21,996 bases of DNA, from positions 1-21,996 of the forward strand of contig JAHFIK010000017.1 in assembly GCA_023246415.1 (NCBI GenBank). Reading direction: 5' to 3'. This document shows, piece after piece, positions 1 through 6,787 of the stretch (positions within the stretch are counted from its first letter, which is position 1; every line of letters starts with the position of its first letter). The stretch is from Candidatus Uhrbacteria bacterium (GTDB lineage Bacteria; Patescibacteriota; Patescibacteriia; 2-12-FULL-60-25). Made by a program: the position numbers and the translations under genes. The notes under the pieces are model-generated. The model was not told the DNA's origin. It was given only the letters and a program-made list of their open reading frames with translations, and did not search any database.

Positions 1-1243
1 CCTTCCAGAGGATCTTCAGGAAATGCGCGAAGTTTTCCGGATCAATCTTTGCATCGCTAAGCGACTTCCCAGTCTCAGCGAGAAGACCGGCGAGTTTCGT
101 GGTGAGCCAGCCGCCGGCAAGCTTGGCGAGCTTTTTCTTGTTCTCTTCGAGAATGTCACCACCCGGTTCATCTTTTGAATCCGAAGCTTCAAGCCAGGCC
201 CCGAGTTCACTCATGACGCGGTCTGCGTAGGCATCCCAATCCATCGACACGAGCGTGCGTGCATCTGATTCGCTGAATCCGTATTCATCGCGAAGACGGG
301 CGCGGGTTTGTCCGGGAAGCTCTGGAAGTTTTGAACGCATGGCTTCGCGAACTTCGGCGAGATTTACCGGTGGGAGATCGGGTTCCGGGAAGTAGCGGTA
401 GTCTGCGGACCCTTCTTTGGATCGCTGTTCGGTCGTGACGCCGCGATTCTCGTCCCAACCGCGCGTGCTTTGCGTGGGGACGAGGTTTGATTCGTAGAGG
501 TCTGTTTGCCGTTCGATTTCGTACGCGATCGCACGTTCAACGGCGCGGAACGAGTTGATGTTTTTAACTTCTACTTTTGGATTCAAATGCGTTTGCGCAA
601 AGTCACCCTTTTCATCCAGCGGCATGAGCGACACGTTTGCATCGCAGCGCATCTGTCCTTTTTCCATGTCCGCGTCAGACACGCCAACGCGGCGCATGAT
701 CGCGCGGAGTTCTTGGAGGAAGGCTTTGGCTTCTGCGGGCGCACGGAAATCCGGTTCGGTGACAATTTCAAGAAGCGGCGTGCCACCACGGTTGTAGTCA
801 ACAAGCGTGGATGATCCATCCGACGCGTGCTGATTCTTTGCGGCATCTTCTTCCAAGTGCGCGCGTGTGATTTCAATCCGGAAAGAGGTGCGCGCGGCTT
901 TTGGATCATCGAGTTCAATATCAAGATACCCTTTGCCGCAAACGGGGACGTCAAACTGAGAGATTTGGTATCCCTTTGGAAGGTCGGGGTAGAAGTAGTT
1001 TTTTCGATCGAATTTAGCGATGTCTGGAATGGCGCAATGCATCGCGTGGCCCGCTAACATGGCGAGTTCCGTGGCATGGGCATTCAGGGCAGGAAGGGCG
1101 CCTGGTTGGCCCGTACAGACCGCGCAAATGGCTTCATTTGGGCCGACGTCGCCGTCATTGACGTTGGCACAGCCGCAGAAGAGTTTTGAGGCGGTTTTGA
1201 GCTGGACGTGGATTTCCAGTCCGATAATCGGGGCGTATTTCAT
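1..1243 (-). CDS. gatB: Asp-tRNA(Asn)/Glu-tRNA(Gln) amidotransferase subunit B (3' end outside window)
   Basis: GatB is the kinase/transamidation subunit of GatCAB, which converts Glu-tRNA(Gln) or Asp-tRNA(Asn) to the amide form in the cytoplasm. The visible 414 codons start MKYAPIIGLEIHVQLKT, a near-textbook GatB N-terminus. They continue with the zinc-type cysteines C23, C25, C40 and C43 around the PNEAICAVCTGQPGALP segment, then FYPDLPKGYQISQ and VEVKNINSFRAVERAI. The stretch GSADYRYFPEPDLPP marks the end of the catalytic domain. The helical cradle follows, and the C-terminal YqeY-like tail is cut off by the window edge. The ATG at 1243 matches the family start. No Shine-Dalgarno is visible, and the promoter lies so close that the mRNA is probably leaderless. 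gatA and gatC are not in the window. Confidence 0.96.
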   Translation of the reverse strand, partial: MKYAPIIGLEIHVQLKTASKLFCGCANVNDGDVGPNEAICAVCTGQPGALPALNAHATELAMLAGHAMHCAIPDIAKFDRKNYFYPDLPKGYQISQFDVPVCGKGYLDIELDDPKAARTSFRIEITRAHLEEDAAKNQHASDGSSTLVDYNRGGTPLLEIVTEPDFRAPAEAKAFLQELRAIMRRVGVSDADMEKGQMRCDANVSLMPLDEKGDFAQTHLNPKVEVKNINSFRAVERAIAYEIERQTDLYESNLVPTQSTRGWDENRGVTTEQRSKEGSADYRYFPEPDLPPVNLAEVREAMRSKLPELPGQTRARLRDEYGFSESDARTLVSMDWDAYADRVMSELGAWLEASDSKDEPGGDILEENKKKLAKLAGGWLTTKLAGLLAETGKSLSDAKIDPENFAHFLKILWK

Positions 1244-1250
1244 GCAGGGA

Positions 1251-1279
1251 AGATTAGCGGTTTGCCTCTCGAGACGCAA
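1251..1279 (-). promoter_or_regulatory. gatB promoter (probably leaderless)
   Basis: On the minus strand there is a -35 TTGCGT (1279-1274), a 17-base spacer and a -10 TAATCT (1256-1251). The -10 ends seven bases before the ATG at 1243, so transcription should begin at or next to the start codon. Confidence 0.55.
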
Positions 1280-1291
1280 GCGTCGGGTTAA

Positions 1292-1344
1292 GTCCGTAAG
1301 TCCGTAGGTCCGTAGGTTCGTATCCGACCTACGGACTTACGGAC
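1292..1344. repeat. Tandem-repeat hairpin 1, 8-base unit GTCCGTAG
   Basis: The left arm contains about four units of GTCCGTAR. The right arm (1328-1344) is the exact reverse complement of 1292-1308, giving 17 perfect pairs and a 19-base loop that itself contains further units. It lies between the membrane-protein gene's terminator and the gatB promoter. Confidence 0.9.
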
Positions 1345-1350
1345 GTAATG

Positions 1351-1379
1351 AAAAAGCTCCAAGATTCCTCAGAGCTTTT
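1351..1379 (-). terminator. Intrinsic terminator of the 1402-2151 gene
   Basis: The stem AAAAGCTC (1352-1359) / GAGCTTTT (1372-1379) has A-rich and T-rich flanks on its two sides. On the minus strand it is followed by a T run, about 20 bases after the TAG stop. Confidence 0.75.
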
Positions 1380-1401
1380 CGTTCGCGATATTGATCGAAG
1401 C

Positions 1402-2151
1402 CTACCGCGTATTCCGAAGCGACTGGTACAGCTTGATCTGGAAGATCGGAATGATTGGGATGAGTGCGGCTTCCACGATGCCTTGAATAAAGGTGAAGGC
1501 GGCGGCGATGGCAGGAGGCGGCTGATCAGCCTGAAGCGCGGTAAGGAATTTGCTTGGGCCCGCCACCATGCCGACGAGGGATGTGGAGAGCGTTAGGATG
1601 AGTCCGATCATGACACCATAGAGAATCCCGCCAAGCAGAATCCGACCGAAGATCGGCCAGAACCGTCCTTTGGTGAGTTCCCAGGATTCTTTCATGGCCG
1701 CCGTCCACTGCTTTCCGGATTTCGGATCAATCGTTGAAAGCTGGCTAAAGGCGAGTCGGATTCCAACGTAGATGCCTGGAATGATGAACAAGAGGAAGGC
1801 GCCCAACGTGGCGAGTCCAACAATGGCTTGGACACTGATGACTGGCCAGATGAGGAGCATGGCCGCGCGTGATGATTCTTGTGCGGAGATGATTTTTTCA
1901 TTTCGCTCCATCGCGAAGACGGTCTGATACAGTCGGATCGTGGCCCAGATGGAGATGAAAACACCGAGGATGTCGACGACAATGATGAGCAGGACGCCAG
2001 GGATGGATTCCGGGATCAATGAAACAAATGCGGACAGAATACCGACGACGATGAACCAGACCGAGATGCGGATCAGCGCTTCCCAGGTTTTGAGGAACAT
2101 CGACCAGGAGTCTTTAATGAGGGTCCACGGACCGATCAGAGGTTGGGGCAT
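1402..2151 (-). CDS. Multi-pass membrane protein, DUF975/GPDPase-membrane-domain-like
   Basis: A 249-residue integral membrane protein with about six hydrophobic helices (roughly residues 25-48, 51-75, 98-115, 116-135, 165-195 and 215-240). The central segment, a hydrophobic helix ending FIIPGIYVGIRLAF and followed by an amphipathic stretch with MKESWELTKGRFW, is the layout seen in DUF975/YciC-like and glycerophosphodiesterase membrane-domain families. That family placement is by eye only. No catalytic motif is visible and its role is unknown. The ATG at 2151 is the only sensible start, before a short cytoplasmic leader ending in the first helix. It is flanked by its own terminator and by repeat hairpins on both sides, so it is probably a single-gene unit. 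Confidence 0.85.
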   Translation of the reverse strand: MPQPLIGPWTLIKDSWSMFLKTWEALIRISVWFIVVGILSAFVSLIPESIPGVLLIIVVDILGVFISIWATIRLYQTVFAMERNEKIISAQESSRAAMLLIWPVISVQAIVGLATLGAFLLFIIPGIYVGIRLAFSQLSTIDPKSGKQWTAAMKESWELTKGRFWPIFGRILLGGILYGVMIGLILTLSTSLVGMVAGPSKFLTALQADQPPPAIAAAFTFIQGIVEAALIPIIPIFQIKLYQSLRNTR

Positions 2152-2211
2152 AGAGATAGGCTATGGACGCCATGATAGCAGGGCGGAGGGCAAGAGGGGA
2201 TGGCCTCATTG

Positions 2212-2275
2212 CTTCATGGCTTCACGGTTACGCTGAGAAGTCTCAGGAAGGAGCCATGAAGCCATGTAACCGTGA
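2212..2275. repeat. Tandem-repeat hairpin 2, 8-base unit CTTCATGG
   Basis: The left arm is CTTCATGG CTTCACGG TTAC. The right arm (2254-2275), read in complement, is TCACGG TTACATGG CTTCATGG, so the units occur in a shuffled order. The centre (2233-2246) is a small perfect hairpin, CTGAGA-AG-TCTCAG. The element ends two bases before the tmk stop codon. Confidence 0.75.
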
Positions 2276-2277
2276 CT

Positions 2278-3018
2278 TCACTGAGCGGCTAATTGCTCGA
2301 GGACTTTTTTCATCTCACCTGCGACTTCGCTACGCGTGAGTGATCCATCGATGGTGAGAATTTTGGTTCCTTTGTCTCGGAGCGGTTGTGTAACTTCCGG
2401 TTTGCGATAGCGTTCAGAGAGCGCGAGTTGAAAGTCGATGTTTTCAAATCGAGCATTGTCCTGCTTGTCGGTCCGACCGTTGAGTCGTTCCTGTGCCACC
2501 TTCGCGTCGATATCAAGGAGGATGAAAATATTTGGAGCGAGATCGATCGCGATTTGATTCCCTTGTAACGCGACGAGCCAGTCAATGGTCGCGGGATTGG
2601 CATCCTGGTCGCGTTCGCTTTGAAGTGATTGGTAGGCAACGCTGCTAATGACACTTCGGTCTTGAATGACCCAGTGATGTTTTGATGCAAGAAACGGACG
2701 AACGAAGCGTGTGATCTGAACCGCACGATCAAGCGCATACGCCTGTGCCGTGAATCGGGCATCATGCGGTGAACCGGTTTTGATAATTTCATCCCGAATC
2801 GCTTTTCCGACCCAGGCGTGCGTTGGTTCGGCGGTAAATAAAACATCCGCATCTTTGACGTCCTCATAGGTCGGCGGATGTCCGTGCTGTTGGCTCCAGG
2901 TGATCGTGTCAAAGACAATCATCTGGCGCTCTGCAAACCAGTTTCGGGCCGCGTTGATAAGGGTGGATTTGCCTGATCCGTCGATCCCGTCGATATGGAT
3001 GTATTTGCCGTTGTGCAT
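2278..3018 (-). CDS. tmk: Thymidylate kinase (dTMP kinase)
   Basis: It phosphorylates dTMP to dTDP with ATP in the cytoplasm, the step after ThyX in this cluster. At 246 residues it is longer than the usual ~210. A Walker A P-loop GIDGSGKST lies at residues 11-19. A TMK-type FTAEPTHAWVGKAIR is at 61-75, followed by the DR(x)nAYQ segment DRSVISSVAYQ at 120-130. The lid region, around ERLNGRTDKQDNARFE, is at 177-192. The ATG at 3018 is chosen because the longer frame adds 18 residues without family similarity and would run back through the promoter. The extra length lies mainly in an insertion at about 40-58 before the EPT motif. Other P-loop nucleotide kinases are possible but less likely. Confidence 0.9.
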   Translation of the reverse strand: MHNGKYIHIDGIDGSGKSTLINAARNWFAERQMIVFDTITWSQQHGHPPTYEDVKDADVLFTAEPTHAWVGKAIRDEIIKTGSPHDARFTAQAYALDRAVQITRFVRPFLASKHHWVIQDRSVISSVAYQSLQSERDQDANPATIDWLVALQGNQIAIDLAPNIFILLDIDAKVAQERLNGRTDKQDNARFENIDFQLALSERYRKPEVTQPLRDKGTKILTIDGSLTRSEVAGEMKKVLEQLAAQ

Positions 3019-3028
3019 ATCTCGAAAA

Positions 3029-3057
3029 AGCCTAACGGCCCCGCATGAGGGCGTAAA
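3029..3057 (-). promoter_or_regulatory. tmk promoter
   Basis: On the minus strand: TTTACG (3057-3052), 17-base spacer, TAGGCT (3034-3029). The predicted transcript start is only about four bases before the ATG at 3018. Confidence 0.4.
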
Positions 3058-3072
3058 GCAAGGCCAACGCAA

Positions 3073-3094
3073 AGAGACCCGGTGAGGGGTCTCT
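3073..3094 (-). terminator. Terminator hairpin of the small membrane-protein gene
   Basis: The stem AGAGACCC (3073-3080) / GGGTCTCT (3087-3094) is 8 bp with a 6-base loop. It ends in TTTGCG on the minus strand and lies about 30 bases after the stop at 3123. Confidence 0.65.
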
Positions 3095-3122
3095 GCGAGG
3101 AGAGGGGTGGGGGTGGTGTTGA

Positions 3123-3356
3123 TCAGCCCATGAGTCTGATCAATACGGAGATGACGATCGTCAGGAAGCCAGCCAGGGCCATGAGGCCACCGACGAGGGC
3201 GATCGATAAAATGACGATGTTTGTCTTTTGGACATCTCCATTTTCATTCCAGGGGGCTTTGTAGATCTGTTGAAAGAGGCGAGGCCATCGCTTCAAGGTA
3301 CCACTGACGAGCGCCATAAATAAACCGACGAAGAGGAGCCAAATACCGGTAACCAT
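3123..3356 (-). CDS. Small two-helix membrane protein
   Basis: A 77-residue protein starting MVTGIWLLFVGLFMALVSG, with one hydrophobic helix at residues 3-18. A basic/polar loop (LKRWPRLFQQIYKAPWNENGD) follows, then a second helix at about 46-75. It fits a small integral membrane protein with both ends on the same side. The ATG at 3356 is preceded by a good Shine-Dalgarno, AAGGAAAG, and by a 17-spaced promoter. The longer reading frame upstream runs into a repeat hairpin and is rejected. I do not recognise the family. It sits between thyX and tmk with its own promoter and terminator, so a role in nucleotide metabolism is not implied. Confidence 0.75.
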   Translation of the reverse strand: MVTGIWLLFVGLFMALVSGTLKRWPRLFQQIYKAPWNENGDVQKTNIVILSIALVGGLMALAGFLTIVISVLIRLMG

Positions 3357-3400
3357 GTGTCTTTCCTTTTTGTAAACAAAACGGTCAGGCGAACGGGGAA

Positions 3401-3429
3401 AACCTAACACTGACTGGGGGATTGGGCAA
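3401..3429 (-). promoter_or_regulatory. Promoter of the small membrane-protein gene
   Basis: On the minus strand: TTGCCC (3429-3424), 17-base spacer, TAGGTT (3406-3401). The leader is about 38 bases and includes the AAGGAAAG ribosome binding site. Confidence 0.5.
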
Positions 3430-3436
3430 GTGAAAT

Positions 3437-3516
3437 AGGTGAGTAGGTGAGTATGCAAGTAGGTGAGTGGGTCGGATCCGGCCTACTCACCCACTTGCAT
3501 ACTCACCTACTCACCT
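3437..3516. repeat. Tandem-repeat hairpin 3, 8-base unit TAGGTGAG
   Basis: The outer 23 bases pair perfectly (3437-3459 with 3494-3516). The variant unit TATGCAAG appears at the same rank in both arms. A further ~12 bases pair with three transition differences, closing on a GGATCC centre. It begins two bases after the thyX stop codon. Confidence 0.92.
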
Positions 3517-3518
3517 GA

Positions 3519-5078
3519 CTAGAATCCTTTCGGCTTTGCTCCAAGCGTTGACACGCCTTCATCGCTGCCGCTCAGATCAACGCGGATGATTTCTGCGAGC
3601 AGGGGATGCGCCATCTCCAGTGTGCGCCAGGTTTCTTGGGCGATTTTGCGATAGCTTGGGTGTCCCTTCTTTCCAGATCGGAGCGTGATGAAGTGGTCGA
3701 GTTCGCGTGCCGTCCAGGTGACGATGAGGCGGCGGCGATAGGCCATCGGGATGACGTACACAGCATCGGCGGCAAATTCGGTTCGGCTGATTTCGCGGGA
3801 GAGCGCTGCCGCTTCTTCCATCATGACGCGATAGGTGTCGGCAAGACCGACCTCAACGACTTCTTCGGGAATGATGTATCCCAAATCAACACCGAGTTCT
3901 TGGTTGAGCTGAGTACACATGCGGTGGCGCTGGACATCGCGCCAGCTGCCGTAGTCCATGACGATTTCGTGCTGGAAGACGGCGTGCTCGAATTCGCGCG
4001 GGAGCGGATCGTGATCGCCGCGTTCGGCCACGGCGGCGCGAAGGACGCGTTCGACAAGTTCTGGATCGGATTGAAGTTTCTGTTGGATCGTTCCGATCGG
4101 AAGACGGGAGTGTTTTGCGAGCAACGCGGCCGCAATGCGAACTTCCGCATACGCATCATCGCGCGAGATGACGACCGGACGGTCGAGTGAGGCGTATGTG
4201 GTTGCTTCCGGTTTGAGATGTGAAATGGTCTCGGTGGCAATTGCAGAAAGGCGGCTTGAGAGATTCGCCATGTACGCGTTATGACCCGCGTATTTGAGCA
4301 GCGTGGGGAAGATTCGATTCTTGAGCGCCTCGTCTGGGTGCTCATCTGCGCGGGCGCGCAAGTGCGAGAGGAGTTCATCCGCGACTTCGCGGGCTTCAAC
4401 GTAGGGTGAACTTGCGAGTTTGGTGATCGCCGCACCCCAGACGCGTGCATTCGCCGTCATTCCGAGTTTGCCCATGGCGGCGGCTGGGAGGCACGCGCGT
4501 GCCACATCGCAAACGCGAGCTTTGGTGACGGCGGCATACGCGCGATCTGCCATACCTTCTGGTTTTGGGAATCGTTCTGTCATGAGCGGCTCCACGCGAC
4601 GTCGAATTTCATCATAGAGGGCGTAGAGCTGGTCAAAGAACCGTTCCGTTTTCCGTCCGAGTTCTCCTTCAGAGAGTGTTTTTGGAAGCGCGACACGTTC
4701 ACGCGTGAACACGATGTAACGCGATGATTTTTCCGTGAAACTCGCAAGGCGGCTGTCTTCCAATACTTTAATGACGATCTGACTCACGTTTTCAAGTGCG
4801 ACCGATGCGACCGCATGTTCGGCAACGGATCCGTGTCCGTATCCAACGACCCAGCGCTCATGGAATTCGGCGGCCTTCTCGAGCGAGACTTCCAGAAGGT
4901 TCTCATCGAATGGCGAGTCTGATCGCGAGCATTTGGCAATGGCGACGGCGACTTGCTCCGGGGTTGGAATAACATGCTCCACGGTCCCATCAGCGAATTC
5001 AAGACGAATTCGGGAAAGCGGATAGATCCGGCGAACATCCGGATGATGGGAGATGAGGGATTTGCGCGGCATGTCCAT
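3519..5078 (-). CDS. thyX: Tandem double-domain FAD-dependent thymidylate synthase (ThyX-like)
   Basis: ThyX makes dTMP from dUMP using methylene-tetrahydrofolate, FAD and NAD(P)H. This 519-residue protein is about twice the normal ~220-250 and contains two ThyX-like halves. In the N-terminal half, GYGHGSVAEHAV (79-90) is followed by D108-S-R-L-A-S113-F-T-E-K-S-S-R-Y121. This keeps the second part of the ThyX signature (S..E..S.RY) but has lost its leading RH. In the C-terminal half, Q383-R-H-R386 keeps the RHR part but has lost the S/RY part. Each half then has the downstream (L/I)P...NAR / WTARELDHFITLR region (194-212 and 442-468). The halves look complementary, so active sites may be built from both. 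There are two possible ATGs, at 5078 and 5072. A -10-like TATAAA lies just upstream. The neighbours dut, tmk and dCMP deaminase support the pathway. Confidence 0.9.
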   Translation of the reverse strand: MDMPRKSLISHHPDVRRIYPLSRIRLEFADGTVEHVIPTPEQVAVAIAKCSRSDSPFDENLLEVSLEKAAEFHERWVVGYGHGSVAEHAVASVALENVSQIVIKVLEDSRLASFTEKSSRYIVFTRERVALPKTLSEGELGRKTERFFDQLYALYDEIRRRVEPLMTERFPKPEGMADRAYAAVTKARVCDVARACLPAAAMGKLGMTANARVWGAAITKLASSPYVEAREVADELLSHLRARADEHPDEALKNRIFPTLLKYAGHNAYMANLSSRLSAIATETISHLKPEATTYASLDRPVVISRDDAYAEVRIAAALLAKHSRLPIGTIQQKLQSDPELVERVLRAAVAERGDHDPLPREFEHAVFQHEIVMDYGSWRDVQRHRMCTQLNQELGVDLGYIIPEEVVEVGLADTYRVMMEEAAALSREISRTEFAADAVYVIPMAYRRRLIVTWTARELDHFITLRSGKKGHPSYRKIAQETWRTLEMAHPLLAEIIRVDLSGSDEGVSTLGAKPKGF

Positions 5079-5261
5079 AAAAGAGGGTGTTTATACGAAT
5101 GGACGGGGATCGATACGGATTCCTGATCCGTTCGAACCCCGCCCCCCGACGTGTTGCTCTGAAGTTGTACACCACGCGCACGCGGTCTGCCTGTGGATAG
5201 CTTCCTCGCTCTGGAGTGCAGAGGGATTGAGCGAATAGATTCTTCTAAAAGCATCAGAAAA
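5079..5261 (-). promoter_or_regulatory. thyX upstream region with -10-like site and hairpin
   Basis: No gene is supported in this stretch. On the minus strand TATAAA lies 11 bases before the ATG at 5078, but no good -35 matches it. A hairpin ACGGAT-5-ATCCGT (5115-5131) is enclosed by a symmetric internal loop and an outer GGGG/CCCC stem (5105-5108 with 5137-5140). If transcription starts further upstream, this would be a structured leader. Confidence 0.35.
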
Positions 5262-5339
5262 AGTCCGTAGGTCCGTAGGTCCGTGAGTCCGTAGGAAGAT
5301 CAGAACCTACGGACGTACGGACTCACGCACCTACGGACC
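5262..5339. repeat. Tandem-repeat hairpin 4, 8-base unit GTCCGTAG
   Basis: Two 34-base arms (5262-5295 and 5306-5339) of four units each pair with about five or six differences around a 10-base loop. The element ends five bases from the dut stop codon and shares its unit with hairpins 1, 11 and 13. Confidence 0.88.
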
Positions 5340-5344
5340 TAAAC

Positions 5345-5773
5345 TCAGTATCCGGTCGACCCAAACGCCCCACGGTCGACGTTTCCCGCTGGTCCTTCGA
5401 TAAAGGTGACTCGCGGTCGCGGGATGATCATCGCCTGTGCCACCCGCATTCCTGCTCCGATGGTGATCGGTTCAGGTCCGGGATTGATGACCGCGATATG
5501 AACTTCGTCTGTTGGCCCAGAATAATCCGCATCGATAATCCCAACGCCGTTGGCCATGATGACCCCGAATTTTTTGAACGTACTGGATCGAGAAAAAATG
5601 TGAAGGACATGGTCTTCCGGAATACCAAATCCAAGCCCTGTCCGAAGATTCGTCTGGATGAGCGGAGGTACGACCGTTTCTTCGATGACCGTCAAATCAA
5701 ACGCGGCCGCGAGGCTCGATTGATACTCGGGGATCACCGCGCGAGGGTCGAGTTTGGTAATACGAACTTCCAT
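5345..5773 (-). CDS. dut: dUTP pyrophosphatase (dUTPase)
   Basis: It hydrolyses dUTP to dUMP and pyrophosphate, supplying ThyX and keeping uracil out of DNA. The 142 residues cover the trimeric dUTPase fold. Motif I is AAAFDL (22-27). Motif II is SRSST (61-65), with Ser replacing the usual Gly. Motif III is GVGIIDADYSG (76-86) with the catalytic Asp at 81. Motif IV is around RVAQAMI (110-116). Motif V is DRGAFGSTGY (133-142), ending almost at the stop, so the C-terminal arm is short. The ATG at 5773 gives the family N-terminus. The longer frame is encoded by the inverted-repeat element upstream and is rejected. No Shine-Dalgarno is seen. dCTP deaminases share this fold, but the motif III and V set fits Dut better. 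Confidence 0.92.
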   Translation of the reverse strand: MEVRITKLDPRAVIPEYQSSLAAAFDLTVIEETVVPPLIQTNLRTGLGFGIPEDHVLHIFSRSSTFKKFGVIMANGVGIIDADYSGPTDEVHIAVINPGPEPITIGAGMRVAQAMIIPRPRVTFIEGPAGNVDRGAFGSTGY

Positions 5774-5806
5774 AGAATGGTTCACGACGAGGCGGATATC
5801 AATTAT

Positions 5807-5923
5807 TTTCCCGAGGAGTCTGCGACGAGGGATCCCTTGGAAGCGAGATTTGGATGAAGAAGTCGCAACTTCTCTTTTGTGCATCTTTTCCAAGGGATCC
5901 CTCGTCGCAGACTCCTCGGGAAA
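5807..5923. repeat. MITE-like inverted repeat, copy 1
   Basis: Two 36-base arms (5807-5842 and 5888-5923) are perfectly complementary around a 45-base centre, which itself contains GAAGT-cgca-ACTTC. The arm core carries GAGGAGTCTGCGACGAGGGA. A diverged second copy lies at 6626-6767. It sits between the first kinase gene and dut. Confidence 0.92.
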
Positions 5924-5967
5924 GTGAAAAGAGAGGATTTTTGTTTGAAGGCAGCTTCCGTTAAAGA

Positions 5968-6534
5968 TTACGCTTTCTTACTGAATCCAAGCTTTGTCAT
6001 CACTTCATCAATCTTTGCATCGATCTCTTCCTTCGTGCCGTTATTCATGATGGTTTCGTTTGCGAAGGTCATGGTTTCCGGGATCGTGACTTCCGTTGGC
6101 GCCTTTTCTTCCTGTTCAAATTGCTCCCAGGACATTTCGGTTTCGTCCGCTTTTTCTCCGCGCTTCTTCATCCGTTCATAGCGAAGCTTCTCGTCGGCAT
6201 TGACGCCGAGCAGCGTGAAGTTCGGCATGGGGCGAAATGCGGTGAGGTCGCCGACGCGGCGAATGCCATCGACGAGCACGAGGTCGGCTTCACTACGCAA
6301 GGCTTCGGATGCGACCGCGTGCGAAAAGAGATCATCGCCGAATTCTGCACGAAGGCAAACGGACAGCTTGATCATGTTTTCGCGCGTTTGCGGCAGATTC
6401 ATTTTCGTGAGGACATGCGACAGGAAATCACTGAATCGAAAATGATCGCCGCCATAATGGGCGATGATGTACTCCGTGACGTAACTTTTTCCAGAACCGG
6501 GGGTTCCGACGATTCCGAGGATGTGTGCGGGCAT
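5968..6534 (-). CDS. P-loop nucleotide kinase-like protein (UPF0200/dephospho-CoA-kinase-like), paralogue A
   Basis: A 188-residue soluble P-loop protein. Walker A GTPGSGKS is at 10-17. A VLVDGIRRVGDLTAF segment at 87-100 looks like the substrate/Walker B region of UPF0200 and dephospho-CoA kinase-like families. A lid-like RYERMKKRGEKADE is at 118-131, and a C-terminal NNGTKEEIDAKI resembles the N-x-G-(S/T)-x-E-E signature of those kinases. The start at 6534 puts the P-loop right after a short strand. The longer frame adds an unrelated N-terminus. It is a paralogue of the gene at 6788-7360, sharing DG(I/V)RR.GD and the layout. The setting among dCMP deaminase, dut, thyX and tmk suggests a (deoxy)nucleoside monophosphate substrate, but this is inference. 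Confidence 0.8.
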   Translation of the reverse strand: MPAHILGIVGTPGSGKSYVTEYIIAHYGGDHFRFSDFLSHVLTKMNLPQTRENMIKLSVCLRAEFGDDLFSHAVASEALRSEADLVLVDGIRRVGDLTAFRPMPNFTLLGVNADEKLRYERMKKRGEKADETEMSWEQFEQEEKAPTEVTIPETMTFANETIMNNGTKEEIDAKIDEVMTKLGFSKKA

Positions 6535-6625
6535 AGCAGGATGAAAAATGGTGAGCAATGAATGAGAACCGGCGGTATGGTAGCAGATGCGCAATAGGAC
6601 CTGTCATCCCGACAAGATACTGACG

Positions 6626-6767
6626 CACCTCTTATACTTTCCTGAGGAGTCATCGACGAAGGATCCCTTGGAAAGGATTTCCATCAGAGAAGTTGCCCCA
6701 ACACGATTTATAGCTTGCTTCAAAGGGATCTCTCGTCGATGACTCCTCAGGAAAGTGAAAGGAGGTG
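6626..6767. repeat. MITE-like inverted repeat, copy 2
   Basis: The arms begin with CACCTC (6626-6631) and end with GAGGTG (6762-6767). Inside them 23 bases pair perfectly (6637-6659 with 6733-6755), followed by a partly paired GATCCCTT stretch. The core GAGGAGTCATCGACGAAGGATCCC resembles copy 1 and the GAGGAG...CGACGAAGG class of dispersed hairpins known from many bacterial genomes. It lies about 20 bases after the stop of the 6788-7360 gene. Confidence 0.88.
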
Positions 6768-6787
6768 CTTGTATTCAATGGGGCTCC

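Noticed and set aside
3606..4190. Plus-strand frame of 194 codons
   Set aside because: It is antisense to thyX, where both ThyX halves align. No independent signal is present.
5128..5150. tRNA-like TTCGAAC with flanking G/C runs in the thyX upstream region
   Set aside because: The flanking five bases do not pair as a T arm, the expected C after the loop is missing, and no acceptor, D or anticodon arm can be drawn.
5774..5802. TTGATA-17-CATTCT as a dut promoter
   Set aside because: The -10 would touch the ATG, so transcription would begin inside the coding sequence.
5774..5893. Longer dut start
   Set aside because: The extra 40 residues come from the MITE-like inverted repeat, and the ATG at 5773 matches the dUTPase N-terminus.
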